Assembly: GCA_016081115.2 (NCBI GenBank)
Contig: CM071930.1
Coordinates: forward strand, 27,233,641-27,297,640
Direction of reading: 5' to 3'
Source: Rehmannia glutinosa
Lineage: Eukaryota > Streptophyta > Magnoliopsida > Lamiales > Orobanchaceae
DNA length: 64,000 nt
Shown here: positions 21,472 through 34,300 of the stretch, piece after piece
How positions within the stretch are numbered: position 1 is the first letter of the stretch
Layout of the letters: every line of letters starts with the position of its first letter
Made by a program: the position numbers and the translations under genes
The notes under the pieces: model-generated
The model's database searches: none
What the model was told of the DNA's origin: nothing
Seen by the model: the letters and a program-made list of their open reading frames with translations, nothing else

Positions 21472-23949
21472 TATATATATACATATATATATACACAGTG
21501 ATGCTACTATAATTTGAGCATGTGACCTTAGATTCATGGGCCCAAGAAGCAAACTTGTAAGGTTTATGAAAGAGCTAAAATGTTGGGAAAATTACATAAA
21601 ATATCTTTTTTTCGGTAAACATACCACAACATACACTTTTATCACTTTTGTGCCTATTTGTTTTCTTTTGTACCTATTTTTTTCTTTTTTACACTCATGT
21701 ATATTTTTTGATTATTTTTACATTTTTTAGTATTTTTTTCTTGTATTGCTTTATATGTTATATATGTTGTTTCGTTATTGTTTAAATTTATTTCTTTATT
21801 GTTTCTATGTTTTTTCTTTATTACGTTGTTTCGATGTTTCAAAATAATTTTTACCTATTTTTTATGCTATATTTTGTTCATGTATTATTGTGTACATTAT
21901 TTCTATTATTTTTGTGTTGTTCTATAATATTTTTTGTTATTTCCATGTAGTATTCAATGTGTAAATACATTTTTAAGCTCTTTTTATTCATGCGGTGTTT
22001 TTAATATTTTTTATGTTGTTTCTGGGTTATTTCCATACCATTTTTAATTTGTTCTGATGTTTCTTTATGTTTCCATGTAGTTTTCGATGTTTAAATATAA
22101 TTTTTACATATTTGTAACTCTTTTTGCTTATATGATGTTTTCTATATTGTTTCTGGTTTGTTTCTTGGTTGTTTCCATGTTTTTTATGTTTTCATGCATT
22201 TGATCAAAAATTGAATTGAGTTTTTTATTTATGTTGTTTCTATAATATTTTTAATTTGTTTGGTTTTAATATGTGTTGATTTATGTATATATTTTTTATT
22301 TTTATTATAAGACTTCGAGTATAAAATGGATTATTTAACAAGGACAAAATTATTATTTCACTGAAACATTATCGAAAGAAACATATTTGAAACATGTTCG
22401 AAATAATCTTGAAACAACAGCGTAAAAAAGTATGAAAATTTTGGCAGAGCGCAAATTTGTGTAAAAAAAATGTGGGAGCGTAAATTTGTCCAATCAAGTA
22501 TCGGGAAGCGTAAAAAACTGTCATTACCTACAAAAAATGGGGCAATTGTGTCAAAAACCCTAAAATATTCTCGTCGATATAATTATAGGTTTGAGAATTA
22601 GCTGATTTGTCCTGACCTAGATGATCAACGAAAACTTGGACATAGGCTAAAGCAATGGGCCGACATGTGTTGTGCAGGCTCGATTGAGCTTCTCACTTAA
22701 CACCCACCAAGCTGACGAGATGGATACTTGTTAGGTAAATTTAACAGAGTAAGGATTCTTGATAGGTAAAGTCGACTCCTCTCACATATTATATTGCAAT
22801 TAAGGACATGCAAATTATCGTGTCATGTCATATTGTGTTCATGTCGACAAGATAAGGACACAAAAATTATTTGTGGAAAAGACCTTTATATCTTTTTATT
22901 GGACCATTTGGTAGTTTGTATCGTGTATTGTCATGTATATCATGACATATCATGTGACGAGAAAGGTAGCAAAGTCACCTCCATTTTCGATTTCTACTGC
23001 GAACAGAGTTTGGATTAACATGTAATATTGTATTATTTAAATTTAGTCAGTTTCAATTTATTTTACTCATTTTGTCAAATCTTGTAGTGTCGTGTCAAAT
23101 AAAAATTTTTATATTCGTGTAAATACAAGCTCTTATCATGTCGAGTTCATGTTTGAGATTATTGTGTTATGTTGGCAATCATATCATGATTGCAGAAGAG
23201 ATTATATCGACAATAACATTTTGTACCTTTGGAATGCCAAATGAATATATGATTTACATTCATATAACTGGAAATATGAATGGAATAACATTAAAAGACT
23301 ACGAAATATCAAAACCACCCACTCTCCTTAACTCCTCTCTCACCCCCCAAAAGTAGATATTAGAAAGGCAAAAATCACAGTTCTCCCCCATCCTCCAACG
23401 GAGGACAAGTATAATCATCATTTTTTGTCGTCTTCTTTTGCTTCTCTCTTTGTTTTCACGTTTTTCCCCCTTTTATTGGAGTAGTATTCCTCTCATTTGT
23501 GGAAGTAGGCACCTTTTCTCTTTGTGAGTAGAAGTTTCTTCTCTCTTTGTGGGAGCGTCTTCATTCAATCATATAATGATTCTTGGACTTGACTTGGATG
23601 ATTTTTGAGTTTTTTTATTAGATCTGCACATTTGATGAGAATCTAGATCCTTAATTGTCCGTTTCTCTATTGTTTGTGCAAGCAGCCACTCAATGAAGAT
23701 GTGTTGCTATTTGAACCGTTTATGGGGCTTTCAATGTAATGTTGGATATGTTTTTCTTCTTTTATTCATCATCCTTTTATGTTTGTTTGTGAGAGGATGT
23801 TTTGTTTTGTTGCAGCAAGTATTTGTATTATGTACTGATAAATCTGTAGTTTTTTTGCATCTTGTATGAATATAATTATCTTATTTGTCACAAAAAAGTA
23901 CAAAATATCATTTTTCATATAACCCATAGGACAATGTCGAACGCAAAAC
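21472..23949. other. Gene-free AT-rich stretch with T-rich imperfect repeats
   Basis: From 21650 to 22320 one strand is strongly T-rich with recurring TGTTTCTATG / TTTCCATG words 25-60 bases apart, suggesting a decayed minisatellite. From 22320 to 23950 I see no coding region, RNA gene or clear transposon ends. The open frames are short and show no family motif. Confidence 0.5.
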
Positions 23950-24413
23950 AATGTTTTCCAGATTGGATCGATGAGCAAATTATTGGTTCACCATTTAGCC
24001 GATCTGATTCAACCATCGGTCTAATCAATCTAATGAGAATTAAATCAATTTTTTTGTTATAATGTTTAAAATAATAATACAGTATAATAATTATTATGCA
24101 GTACAATTTCAAAATAAAAAAGTATACATTAGCGACTAAAAAATATTCAACATAACTCAAAATTCAAGTGAATAAATTTGATAAAAACAAAATTTTAAAA
24201 ATTTTAAGTTTCTATAAAAATTTAAAAATACAAAACAAAAAACTAAATAAAAAAACTGGTTCAACCAATTCTGGTGGATTGTGACCGGTTAAACCGATTT
24301 TTGACATGTTATAACCAATTTAACCTTAAAATAGTTTTCAGGGGTCTAATTCAACCAAGCCAACCACCGTTCCCACTTCAACCCGTTGGGACTGATCCGG
24401 TCTTTAAAACATG
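23950..24413. mobile_element. Probable MITE with AATGTTTT-type ends
   Basis: The left end AATGTTTTCCAGATTGGATC pairs imperfectly with the reverse complement of the right end, CATGTTTTAAAGACCGGATC. The interior contains GGTTCAACC/GACCGGTTAAACC motifs as in a widespread plant MITE group. About 464 bp, no coding capacity. A clear target-site duplication was not found, so it is either old or misdelimited. Confidence 0.45.
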
Positions 24414-25188
24414 GATGTTAGATGGTCTTATTAATGCTAACATGGACATTAGCCTTTATCTGCAACCAAGCAAAAATACATATTGATATCAGCAATGCTA
24501 AAAACATACTCGAGTACAGTCTTAGTGACATTATATGAAATGATACTTGAACTATAAACTGCAGCGGAAAACCCATCAAATACTATAACCTCAAGTTAAA
24601 AATCTTCTATATCCAGACACCCCTGCACCTGAAACATACTTCTGCATTTCCGAGTCATTGCTCACTACAGCCGCGCACCATCATACAAGATGGGATGAAG
24701 TCATTGCTCTCTTGTGCTGATTGGGCATCTATCACTAGGAGAGGGAAGAATTGGATGGCAGAATTGGAGTTGTCTTGAAGATGAAAGAAGTGGGTTACAG
24801 ACGTAACAGTAATGCTATGCCATTGTCTCTATTTTTTATGCTGATAATTTTACCAACCAAAACACAAAATCAAATATAAAACTTCAATCCCAATAGCAAG
24901 TATGGCAGGCCTTGCTAGGTGAAGACGAAACAGGCCTCCAGCCTTCCGTAATTTTTGTAAAACTCAACCAAGCAAATGAGACACAAAGAATTCACAAATA
25001 AAAAAAAAGGGAGGGGGAAACCGAGACAACATGTGGGCAGTGAAGTTTCCGAAATTAATCACTATGAAGCTAGTGAGATTAACAGCAAAAGTGAAGAAAC
25101 AAAACAATTACTAGAATAGGTTCAAATGAAGCCACAAGTCATTAAAAAGATAATACTCCAATTTATATTACATTCTAAACTCCTATCT
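24414..25188. other. 3' flank of the SUMO gene
   Basis: No other gene is seen. The part next to 25188 should contain the SUMO 3' UTR on the minus strand. The remainder is anonymous AT-rich sequence. Confidence 0.5.
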
Positions 25189-26449
25189 CTATGCAGGAGC
25201 ACCTCCAGTCTGGTGCAACATAGCGTCTATCTCATCACCATCCTCCATTTCCAGCTGCAAAAAGGGAAGACAACAGAACAAAATTTCGAAGTCACACTCG
25301 TGTACATGAAGGCTTGGGAAATTCAGCATAAGCACGTGTCAGTGTGTGTGTGTCAGTGAGAGAGATGTAGAGTAGAGTGAAGAAGAGACCTCATCAGGAG
25401 TCTGCTCTGCCCGGAGACGACGACCATCAAAGAGAAAGGCAATGGAGTTGAAATCCACGGATTGCCGATCACAGTAAGCATTCATGAGTTTCTTCAGTTG
25501 TGTGCTTCTCTTAATCCTGAAAAATACTTCATTTCCATCCTACATAAAGAGAACAGCATAAGAATTTCCAATTCTGTACAAGCTGCACAAGGCAATGAGT
25601 TACACAGGACTACCAATACAAAACAAGCACGATCAACACAAGGACTAAATGACGGTCAGATTTTATATGTTCATGAGAAAATAATTGACAACTCAAAACA
25701 GAAAACAATTACACTATGTATAAGAAAAACAATTCAACAATACAAAACCTGATCTTACAATAGGCGGAAAAGCTAGATCCTTGTTCAATTTTGCTCGGCT
25801 AAAAATCATAGTTGAGCAAAAAGAGTCATTCCTTGCTAATTATTAAAAAAGTATAGACACTCAATTTGCACCCATGCATCTGGTAAATTTATTCCCAGCA
25901 AACAACCACCTAACACAAGCAAATCCTAATACACCCAATATACCAAGTGCAAATAGATAGAACATTTCGAACGAAAAACCATCATTCTGTTATGAATAAT
26001 TTATACTTTGCAAAGCATATAGGCATTGCCCTTATCACAGTTATAGTAGAGTTAGCAACAGAAATAAATATATTTTAAACTGTCATTAAAGACAACAAAA
26101 CAGCAGAACATATAAAGATATGAACTATCCCAGTAGCAACTCTAAAATACAATATGCATAATAAAAAAAGGAAATCATGGCCAGAATTAAAAGGGGAGAA
26201 AAACCTTCTCACAACCTTAAATAAGAAAACCTATGAAAATCGGGCAGCCATTAGTCTAAACCTAAAATCCTAGGGAAATCAAAAGATTTTGATATATAAA
26301 ACATAATAAAAAATAAAAAATTAATCACTACATCAGAAAGAAAAGAGCAAAAAGGCATAAAGGAGAAATACCTGGCCTTTGACTTTGAGATTGATGTGTC
26401 CCGATTGATCACCGGGCTTCTTATCTTCGTCTTGACCGGGAGTCGACAT
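25189..26449 (-). CDS. SUMO: Small ubiquitin-related modifier (SUMO), three exons
   Basis: SUMO is joined to lysines of target proteins through its C-terminal glycine by the E1/E2/E3 cascade, mainly in the nucleus. Exons on the minus strand are 26449-26372 (26 codons), 25539-25390 (50 codons) and 25254-25189 (21 codons plus TAG), with introns of 832 and 135 bp that both begin GT and end AG and fall between codons. The 97-residue product starts MSTPGQDEDKKPGDQSGHIN, has the ubiquitin-like fold blocks LKVKGQDGNEVFFRIKRST, CDRQSVDFNSIAFLFDGRRL and [20 protein letters not shown], and ends in GGAPA. The Gly-Gly at 93-94 is the processing site for SUMO proteases, which would remove the last three residues. 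Length and intron layout match the plant SUM1/SUM2 type, and no defect is visible. SUM1 versus SUM2 cannot be separated here. Confidence 0.97.
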
Positions 26450-26586
26450 TCTCTCTCAGACGTCGATTTGCTAACTGCACCAATTAATCGTGTGATGCCG
26501 CTGCTTTGCGGAAACAGGAGTTTTATGCCTCTCTATCTCTCCTGGCTCTTTGAGTGAGGGTTTCTCGTACGTCTCTTGTTCTCTCT

Positions 26587-26596
26587 TTTTATATAA
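26587..26596 (-). promoter_or_regulatory. TATA box of the SUMO gene
   Basis: The minus strand reads TTATATAAAAAG about 140 bases upstream of the ATG. A start site about 30 bases downstream would give a 5' UTR of roughly 110 bases, rich in CTCT runs as is common for plant housekeeping genes. Confidence 0.6.
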
Positions 26597-26639
26597 CTAA
26601 TAATAATAATAAAGAGAGATGAGAATGGGAAGCGATAGT

Positions 26640-28180
26640 TCGGTGAAGGCTGAGGATTGTATGAGGGCTACTATTAACGGTTCAGATGACTGGGTTCTGA
26701 TCAAACGGTTAGATTTCGCATTATTAGAAGAGATACATTCCACCTGCCCTATGCAAGGTGTAAGGAAAAAGGAATGATGATTAATTATATGTAATATTAA
26801 TTGGATTTTGGATTCTGATAAAAGAAAAGTTCAAAATCTATATATAAAGAAAGTTCAAAATCAATATATAATCATATGAAAACAACTTGACATTTTCAGT
26901 TTGGAGTCCTGGCATGTAGGTATGTTTATTATTTTTGTTTATTTATATATCATTCATTTTTCTGAATATATAGATTTGTATATAATACAGCCCATTTCCA
27001 TATAAATCAAACGTCCGAGACTAAGACAGAGAACAATATAAACAACATAGATTATTAGATTTATTCATTTTCTGCATTTAGTCATACAAATACATACAAG
27101 TACAGTTAAGTAAAACTTAGCCTTCCTTTGATTCTAACTGTCAGACACCACATACTTAAACGAAGTTGCAGCTAAAATGTGTAAGTATACTCTGTAGTCT
27201 ATACAATACACTCATGAACATAATGAAATGCCAATAATTAGATTAAATAGCATAAAATCACATTATGCATAATATATAATAAATTCTCAATAATCTACAT
27301 AAGTCAAAACACAAAGAAGTGTGGCATATCATTTAAAATAGCAGTTTTGTACTTGAAAGATCATAAAAATGACACAATTTCCCATCCCAACACAGAAAAT
27401 AAAAAAAGAAAAAGAAAAAGATGACATATCATTCTAATGACACTTTTAAATCCTTTTAAATGGAATAATATCACATTACGCAACAAATCTATATATATTC
27501 TTAACATTCTCCTTAAAATAAAGTGAAAAACAAGTATAACATGTCATTTAACTAGAAGTATATAAAACATCACAACCCATAATTAACTAAATGTAATATG
27601 GATCCCCAACAAATGACATCGTCCCCAAATTTATCCTATGCTAAATGACTTTCAAATTTAAATTGAATTACTATAACTAATAGATTGAATATCGAGACAA
27701 TAGTTTTTCACAGTGTCCCATCACAGAAATCAAGAAATAAATACGAAAATAGCATGTCATTCAAATAACACTTTGAAATCCATTTAAATGACATAATATT
27801 TATATAGATTGTCAACAATCTCTTTGAAAAACATGTATGGCATATCGCATGGGACATCATGCATCATACAGTTCTCATGATGCTCAAAATTAAAGAATTT
27901 TTCAGATTATAAAATGGTGACTTATGACAAGGAATATATGCAAGGCTATTTAATATCAAGTTCGTGGCAGAAGATCACTATCATTTTGTATATTTGTTAG
28001 ATAAGAAAAAGAAAAGTATTCTAACAGATTTTTTATATTTGTTAGATAAATTGTCAGATTTTAAAAAAAAAAAAAAAAAAAGCGTTTGCTTCACACATAT
28101 CTGACTTAAAACAAAAAAGAAAGTATCTTTCCTGACAATGAAATTCTCCTTCCACTACCAAACCAACAACTTCAGAAAAC
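26640..28180. other. Gene-free AT-rich stretch
   Basis: I see no coding region or transposon ends. Several short segments recur imperfectly (atgtcattta/aaatgacat words around 27430, 27540, 27760 and 27790), and a 20-base A-run lies at 28063-28082. Confidence 0.5.
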
Positions 28181-28240
28181 AAATTGAGCAATGAAATGGC
28201 ATTCATTGTGCAGAGAGAACAGCAGGCAAGGATAGCTGAC

Positions 28241-28374
28241 CTGTGCGAGGAAGATGGAGCAGCGGCGAACGAGAGCGTAACTGGAAAATCTAATCGAACT
28301 AGGGTTTTTAATTTTTATGGAGTGAGGTTTATGTGGGAATGGGCTGTGTGTGTGTGTGGGCTGACATTTGGGCC
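28241..28374 (-). promoter_or_regulatory. Orphan promoter with site II elements and telo-box
   Basis: On the minus strand three TGGGCY site II motifs are present as their complements at 28340-28345, 28357-28362 and 28369-28374. They are followed 33 bases downstream by a telo-box AAACCCTA (28307-28300). This pair is the hallmark of plant promoters for ribosomal protein and other growth genes. A possible first exon ends at 28241 with CAG before GTCAGC, a fair splice donor. No coding exon is recognisable downstream before SUMO, which has its own TATA box. It may be the remnant of a lost gene. Confidence 0.45.
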
Positions 28375-28687
28375 GATGTTTCATTTTGGTCTCTACGATT
28401 CGGTTGTTGAGATCCCATGCTTAATCCCTCTCAAATTTGTTTAACTTATTTTTTAAAGGAAATATTTCAAAAGTAAATCTCTATTTTCGATTATAAAATC
28501 TTAATTTATTCAAAACTACCCCTGCGATTAAAGTAATGATATGAAACAACTCTCAATATCTATTTTCAGGATGATGTGTCAAGTATACAAATTAAGCTTA
28601 TATTTTTCAACTATTTTCTAATATACTTTATTCTGGTCAAATTAGCTCCAAATTTTTTGTTTTTTTTTTTAAAAAAAAATATCAACC

Positions 28688-28962
28688 CTATATACTAAAA
28701 GAAAAAACAAGCTGCCACATTTCATCACCTTTGCAATTTGGTACACATGTCAACATCTTTGTCTTCCAAGTCCACGTGTCACCTTCATATTTAACCACGT
28801 GGCAAACCATGTAACCACCTTATTCTTCCAATTATAAATTAGTTTACTCTCAATTTATCATCAACGTATTAATTAAATTTATGTATTTCCATATATAACT
28901 ACTGACTCAATTGATTTTCCTTATAATGTATTAATTAATTTTCCATATATAACTCTACCTTA
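28688..28962 (+). mobile_element. Helitron-like 5' segment, copy 1
   Basis: The segment starts CCTATATACTAAAAG and is about 80-90% like 29909-30170 by eye (shared CACCTTTGCAATTTGGTACA, TCTTCCAAGTCCACGTGTCA). It is cut at 28962 by another Helitron-like insertion. It is probably the 5' part of the same family as 29909-30732. Confidence 0.5.
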
Positions 28963-29908
28963 TCTATATATATATAATAATAGTAGAAGTCCGAAACAAT
29001 AATTTTCCCGCCTTTTTTACTTCTTATATTAGGAAATAATTGAAACATTACAAATAGTAATTATTATAAATGCTTAGATTAGGAAAATATCATAAGAAAT
29101 TTATTGTAATTAGATAAATTAGGAAAATATTTTAAGAAAAGATTGTAAATGGTATTCCTAATTTATATGTATATAAATTAGGAAAATATCATTAATGGTA
29201 TTCTTATTTTTGTATGTATAAAAATTAGGAAAATTTTATAAATTGTATTCTTATTTTATACCAAAAACGAGTCTATACTATCAATTCTATCTATATATAA
29301 TATATAGATATATAAAAGTTATAAATAGTATTTCACTATAATAATATTATATCTGTACGTCAGTTCTGTTCATATATATACAATGATTATGTTGATTCTA
29401 TACATCATATCTTCATCAAATATATTATTATTTGTTTCAATGGTGTCGTTACTTTTTTGAACAATGTAATATTAATTAATCAAGTTTTAAATACTAATGA
29501 CTATTCAAGTTTCCCTAAATTATTTAATAATAGTTAAAACACCATCTTTCACCATTGAATCAACAATTGATTTTGCGTTTAAAGAATTTTTTGGCAGCTT
29601 ATTATTTATGCAGCATCCTCTTATAGTTATACAACTTAAATTGCACATAGAGACACACTTTGATATTGTTGATCGTAAATTCGCAGCATAACCACCAAAT
29701 ATGGCTTCATCTTACGTTCCCCTCTATTTCCGTATTCATCAAATGTCTTATTATTAAAATAAAGTAATAAACACCAGCTCATGTTAATAGATAGTTTCAG
29801 TATAAACCAATAAAATAAAATAATAATACACGTGAATAATAAAAAATATGATTCATGTGAATAATAAAAAAAAATAATACACGTGCAATGCACGTGCGAG
29901 ATTACTAG
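28963..29908 (+). mobile_element. Helitron-like element, nested
   Basis: It begins TCTATATATATATAATAATA after an A and ends in CTAG (29905-29908) before a T, as expected for insertion between A and T. Eight bases before the CTAG is a perfect hairpin, CACGTGC-AAT-GCACGTG (29880-29896), the 3' terminal hairpin typical of Helitrons. No Rep/helicase is encoded in its 946 bp, so it is non-autonomous. Confidence 0.68.
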
Positions 29909-30732
29909 TATATTAATAGAAAAAAACAAGTTGTCACATGTCATCACCTTTGCAATTTGGTACACATGTCAACACCTTAGTCTTCCAAGTCCACGTGTCA
30001 CCTTCATATTTAGCCACGTGACAAACTATGTCACCACCGTATTCTTCCATTATAAATTGATTTACTATCAATTTATCATCAACGTATTAATTAAATTTAT
30101 GTATTTCCATATATAACTATTGACTCAATTGATTTTCCTTATAATGTATTAATTAATTTTCCATATGTAACTCTATTGACTCATTTGATTTTATCAAAAT
30201 TTAATCCAATCAAATATCGATGTATTAACTAAATTTTGTGTACTACCATAATATAACAATTGACACGATGATTTTCCGTATAATGTATTAATTAATTTTT
30301 CATATATAACTATTTAATATATTTATATAATATGTATGTATATCCAGCAAGTTTTTTTTCTAACTATAAGTTGATATTCTTTCCTAAAAGACCATAAAAG
30401 ACAAACTAAAAATTGAATTAATTTTGACCGCGTGCAAATTATATGGTAAAATTAGTATTTAATCCAATCAATTATATGTATGTATATCCGACAATTTTAA
30501 TCCAATTAATATTTAATCCAACCAATATTTGATCGGTAAATCGTATATTTTATATATGAGTTTTTTTTAAAAAAAAAGATATTTAATATATTTATATAAT
30601 AAGTATGTAGCTTTCAAATTTATTTTTTTATAATCAGTATTTTCGGTCCCTTCTAACTATCACAAATAAATTTGAGACACTAAAATTTTATCTTTTGGAC
30701 AAATCCCGTGTAACACACGGGTGTTTTTCTAG
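29909..30732 (+). mobile_element. Helitron-like element, copy 2
   Basis: The 3' end has the hairpin CCCGTGT-AAC-ACACGGG (30705-30721), then TGTTTTT and CTAG (30729-30732) before a T. The 5' part matches 28688-28955. It is 824 bp, AT-rich and non-coding. The 5' terminal TC is not visible, so the exact start is uncertain. Confidence 0.62.
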
Positions 30733-31325
30733 TATATATATACATATATATAAACTATTGATCGAAATATTTATGATCTAAATCGATGATGATTAACATA
30801 TTATTTTATTTCAACCCCTACAGAATATAAAAAGTTCTATCTATCTTATTTTATCTAAACACCCCAACAATTTATTATGAAAAATAAGATTCCGCATCTT
30901 ATAATATGTAAATACTAAATAAGGTTAGCCAAACACCTCTTAGGACATACAATTACAAGATTAAAATACTACTAATCTCTTTTGATATGGAAATTATCCT
31001 TGAAAAAAAGTTCCAGGAAAAGCATCCATAAAATACAGCTAATTGTAAAATCACTAAAGCGCCAGAATAAAAATCGAACTCAATAATGCAAATGAATTCA
31101 GATATTGCAAGCAAGTTAAGGTATACAACTTGTTAGTTTCCAGAAAAAAGTAGTAAAAGAATCTATAAGAGGAGGAAACCAAAGTGTGGCCACACAAGGC
31201 TCATTATACATATCCTGACCCTGAAACAAAATGTGTAAGCATCTGGACTAGCAAAACTGGTAACCCTTGTTCTTTGGTAGTACCGCATTAAGGTTTATAA
31301 GAATTTTTTTATCTCCATTCAGAAC
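30733..31325. other. 3' flank of the HIG1 gene
   Basis: No separate gene is seen. On the minus strand the part next to 31325 should be the 3' UTR of the HIG1 gene. The rest is AT-rich. Confidence 0.45.
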
Positions 31326-34300
31326 CTACAGTCCATCTAATCCTTTGAGTAAGTATCCACAGGAAGAAACTTTTGAGTATCGATCGGTACTTTTTCCTTC
31401 AGATTTGTGGTCATAATACTCAAACACTGCTGCACCAGCCAATGCAGCCAGTGTTAGAGCTTGAGCATGCAGCCTGAAAATGTTGCGGATAGAAATTCAG
31501 TAAAAGCTATGACATTAATAATGTAGACACTCTCTAGACACTCTACAAACAAAAAAGTAGTTATATAAAAGAGAACTGTGCAAGTGTTCGGGAAAATTTG
31601 ATGATAATATGCATATTGATCTTAAAAAGGGAACTCGAAAAAGAAATATAAAAGCCCCTGAGTTCTCCTGGTAAATGTGTGCACGGCAGAGAGGGGTAAG
31701 AGTGGCTTGACATACAATAATCTGATATGGCATTGTTTAAATGGAATTATATGAAGACATAAAAAAGATGACATGGAAAAGAAGAACAAAGAAACAAATT
31801 GATGTCCGCTTTGTATAATATTGCAAATGATATATGATATATATTATAGATAGTAGGATTTTTTGTCATCGTATTATTTTCCTTAGAATATGTTTTAAGA
31901 AAATTACTCTCAGAAATAATCAAGAACCTACGCAGTAACGCTTTTACAAACTGGTTTCATTACTATAAACTGCCTGATCATGTAGAGAAGAAAATCAGGT
32001 TCCAAAGGAGAGATATCAGCATTGATTTTGGACTTTCTTGTCAAATTCTTTGCACGAGTTCTTAGCACAACAAGATTTTCACATCATCAATCTTTTTTTC
32101 CTCAAAAGAATTGATACCAGAATTGCTACTCAGATGTGTTGATAATAGTTTATAGCAGGGTAAGGTTTACGGTTAAGATGTAGTTTTTAGCTGGCCCATT
32201 TTGTAAAGCTTTAAGTATTGGGACAAATACTACTATATCATGAACTCATACCACCAACCAGGTGCTTGCCATCAGAGGGCTAAACCCACCTGATACTAAA
32301 ATGGTATAACCCCTCTATCATAACACTATGAAACTATGACTTAATGAAGAAAAAAAATGATTCTTCAATCTTTTAAGTAGATTATTCAACATAATGATAG
32401 TCTAGCCTAAGGACCAAGCTGAATATGCGTATAAAGCATGTAAGACAATGAACTGAATTTACTAAAAATTAAATTTTAAGAAATTTGAAATTATTGCTCC
32501 GGAAAAAAAGGACAACAATTTTAGATTGCAATTGGGTAGTTCGAATAGGAATGTTTGGGTTTAAAGTCTACAAGTTCATTCAAACATTATGTGGGAGTAT
32601 ATTTAACTATTTCATGCTATCAAAGCTTTGTAAATAATTTTATTTATTCAATTCCCATAAAATATTAAATCAACGATGGGTCAAGTTTGGAGCTTTGTTT
32701 AACAATGCTAGATAAGTTGGATTTAGTTCGTATGTCAAAGTGCAGGGCTCCTCAAAATGAAACGTGAAAGATATCTTGGTAACCATGATAAGACATAAAC
32801 TACACGAAATAAAATCTACTGGTGACATGATTCAAAGCCAATGCCACAGTCATTCTCAAAGAAAAAGGAAATTTACACGAAAATATATCTAATAGTAACA
32901 CGATTCAAATGTATTCAAGCCTGTCCAAACAATAGCATGAAGCAAATAAAATCCAGCAGAGAAAACACCCCCTGGTTTAAGGAGATATGTAATTCAACTG
33001 AATCAAAATGCTGATAATCCGTTTTTCTTGAACCTAGTTGTGTCTATAAAATTCAACATAAATAAAACCCTTGCAATCTGATGCATCCACAAGGAAAGAC
33101 TTTTGCATAATTTTGGGGTCAATCAACACTGATTGATTTCCATTATCTTTGATTGAGAATTCAAATCACATTTTAAATTCCTTTCCTTTAGCAGCTTGTT
33201 TATTTTGGGTTGTTTCAAATTATGATTTCATTTCCTTTTTAGTTTGTAGCCTGATTGCAGATTTTGTGTTCTTTCCTTATTATGTAGTAATTAGCTTGTA
33301 ATTCACTACTATATAAAGGGACTTTTTTATTAAATAAAAGGCAGACAAGAATTAGGGAAAAACAAAGGAGAAAGAAAACTCCCAAACAATTCCACTTTGT
33401 TCTTTTTAATTGTGTATTTCAATAATCTTTGTCATTTCATTTTCTTCCACAAGCATAGCTAATCTCATTCCATCTTCCAATAAATTCGAACGCTCTTTGA
33501 CGCGAGCTTTTGCGAAGGATCATAACATTTTGGTTCCGTTACCGGGCGTCAATATGGGCGATCTCAAAACTCTTCAAGCAGATGTTCGAGCTCTCCAATC
33601 TTCTGTTCAAGCCATACAAAACTCTATCCAAAAGCTAGATTCCGTGGCAGACACGGCTGACAAGCTAAGCAAAATGGTGAAAGACCTTTTAACTAAACAA
33701 AACATCCCCACTAATAATTCCACCATGGCAACACTACCATCATCTTCAACCACCCCCCTCAACTCGAACCCAAATCAGCCACATTGCGAACTATACTTTG
33801 CAAATACAAGCACAACCGAATGTGAAAAGGTGGGCACGTCAGCCTACCACATGACAGACGTCGCCCAACTATAGTACACCAAGCGAGTTCAGGATGGCCA
33901 AAATTTCTCTTGGCTTACTTTTAGGGACGCATGTACCCTATGTTTTGGCCCTCCTAGAAGCCTCAATCCTCTAGGCGAGTTAGCTAAACTACAATAAAAT
34001 GGCAAGCCAATTGAAGAGTACGTTGATGAATTCCAATTGATGCTTGCAAGATCGGATAAAGTCCATTATAATCAACAAGTTGCTTTGTTCACATCGGGTC
34101 TTGACGAGATCCTTCAAATTGATGTTGAGCGGTGTAGACCCACGGGGTTAGATGAAGCCATTAATCTGGCTCGAGATTATGCCCGCAAATCACAACTTTT
34201 GGTATCTTCAAGCCATCGTCAACACACATATCTGGATAATTTTAGCACGGCAGCACCATCACAATAAAACATCCACCTCCTCTGTCAGCGCCGCGTAAAA

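Noticed and set aside
28184..28444. Plus-strand open frame of 86 codons
   Set aside because: It is antisense to a much better explained minus-strand promoter and has no motif.
29636..30116. Open frames of 77-109 codons across the Helitron junction
   Set aside because: They are low-complexity, hydrophobic translations of AT-rich noncoding Helitron sequence.
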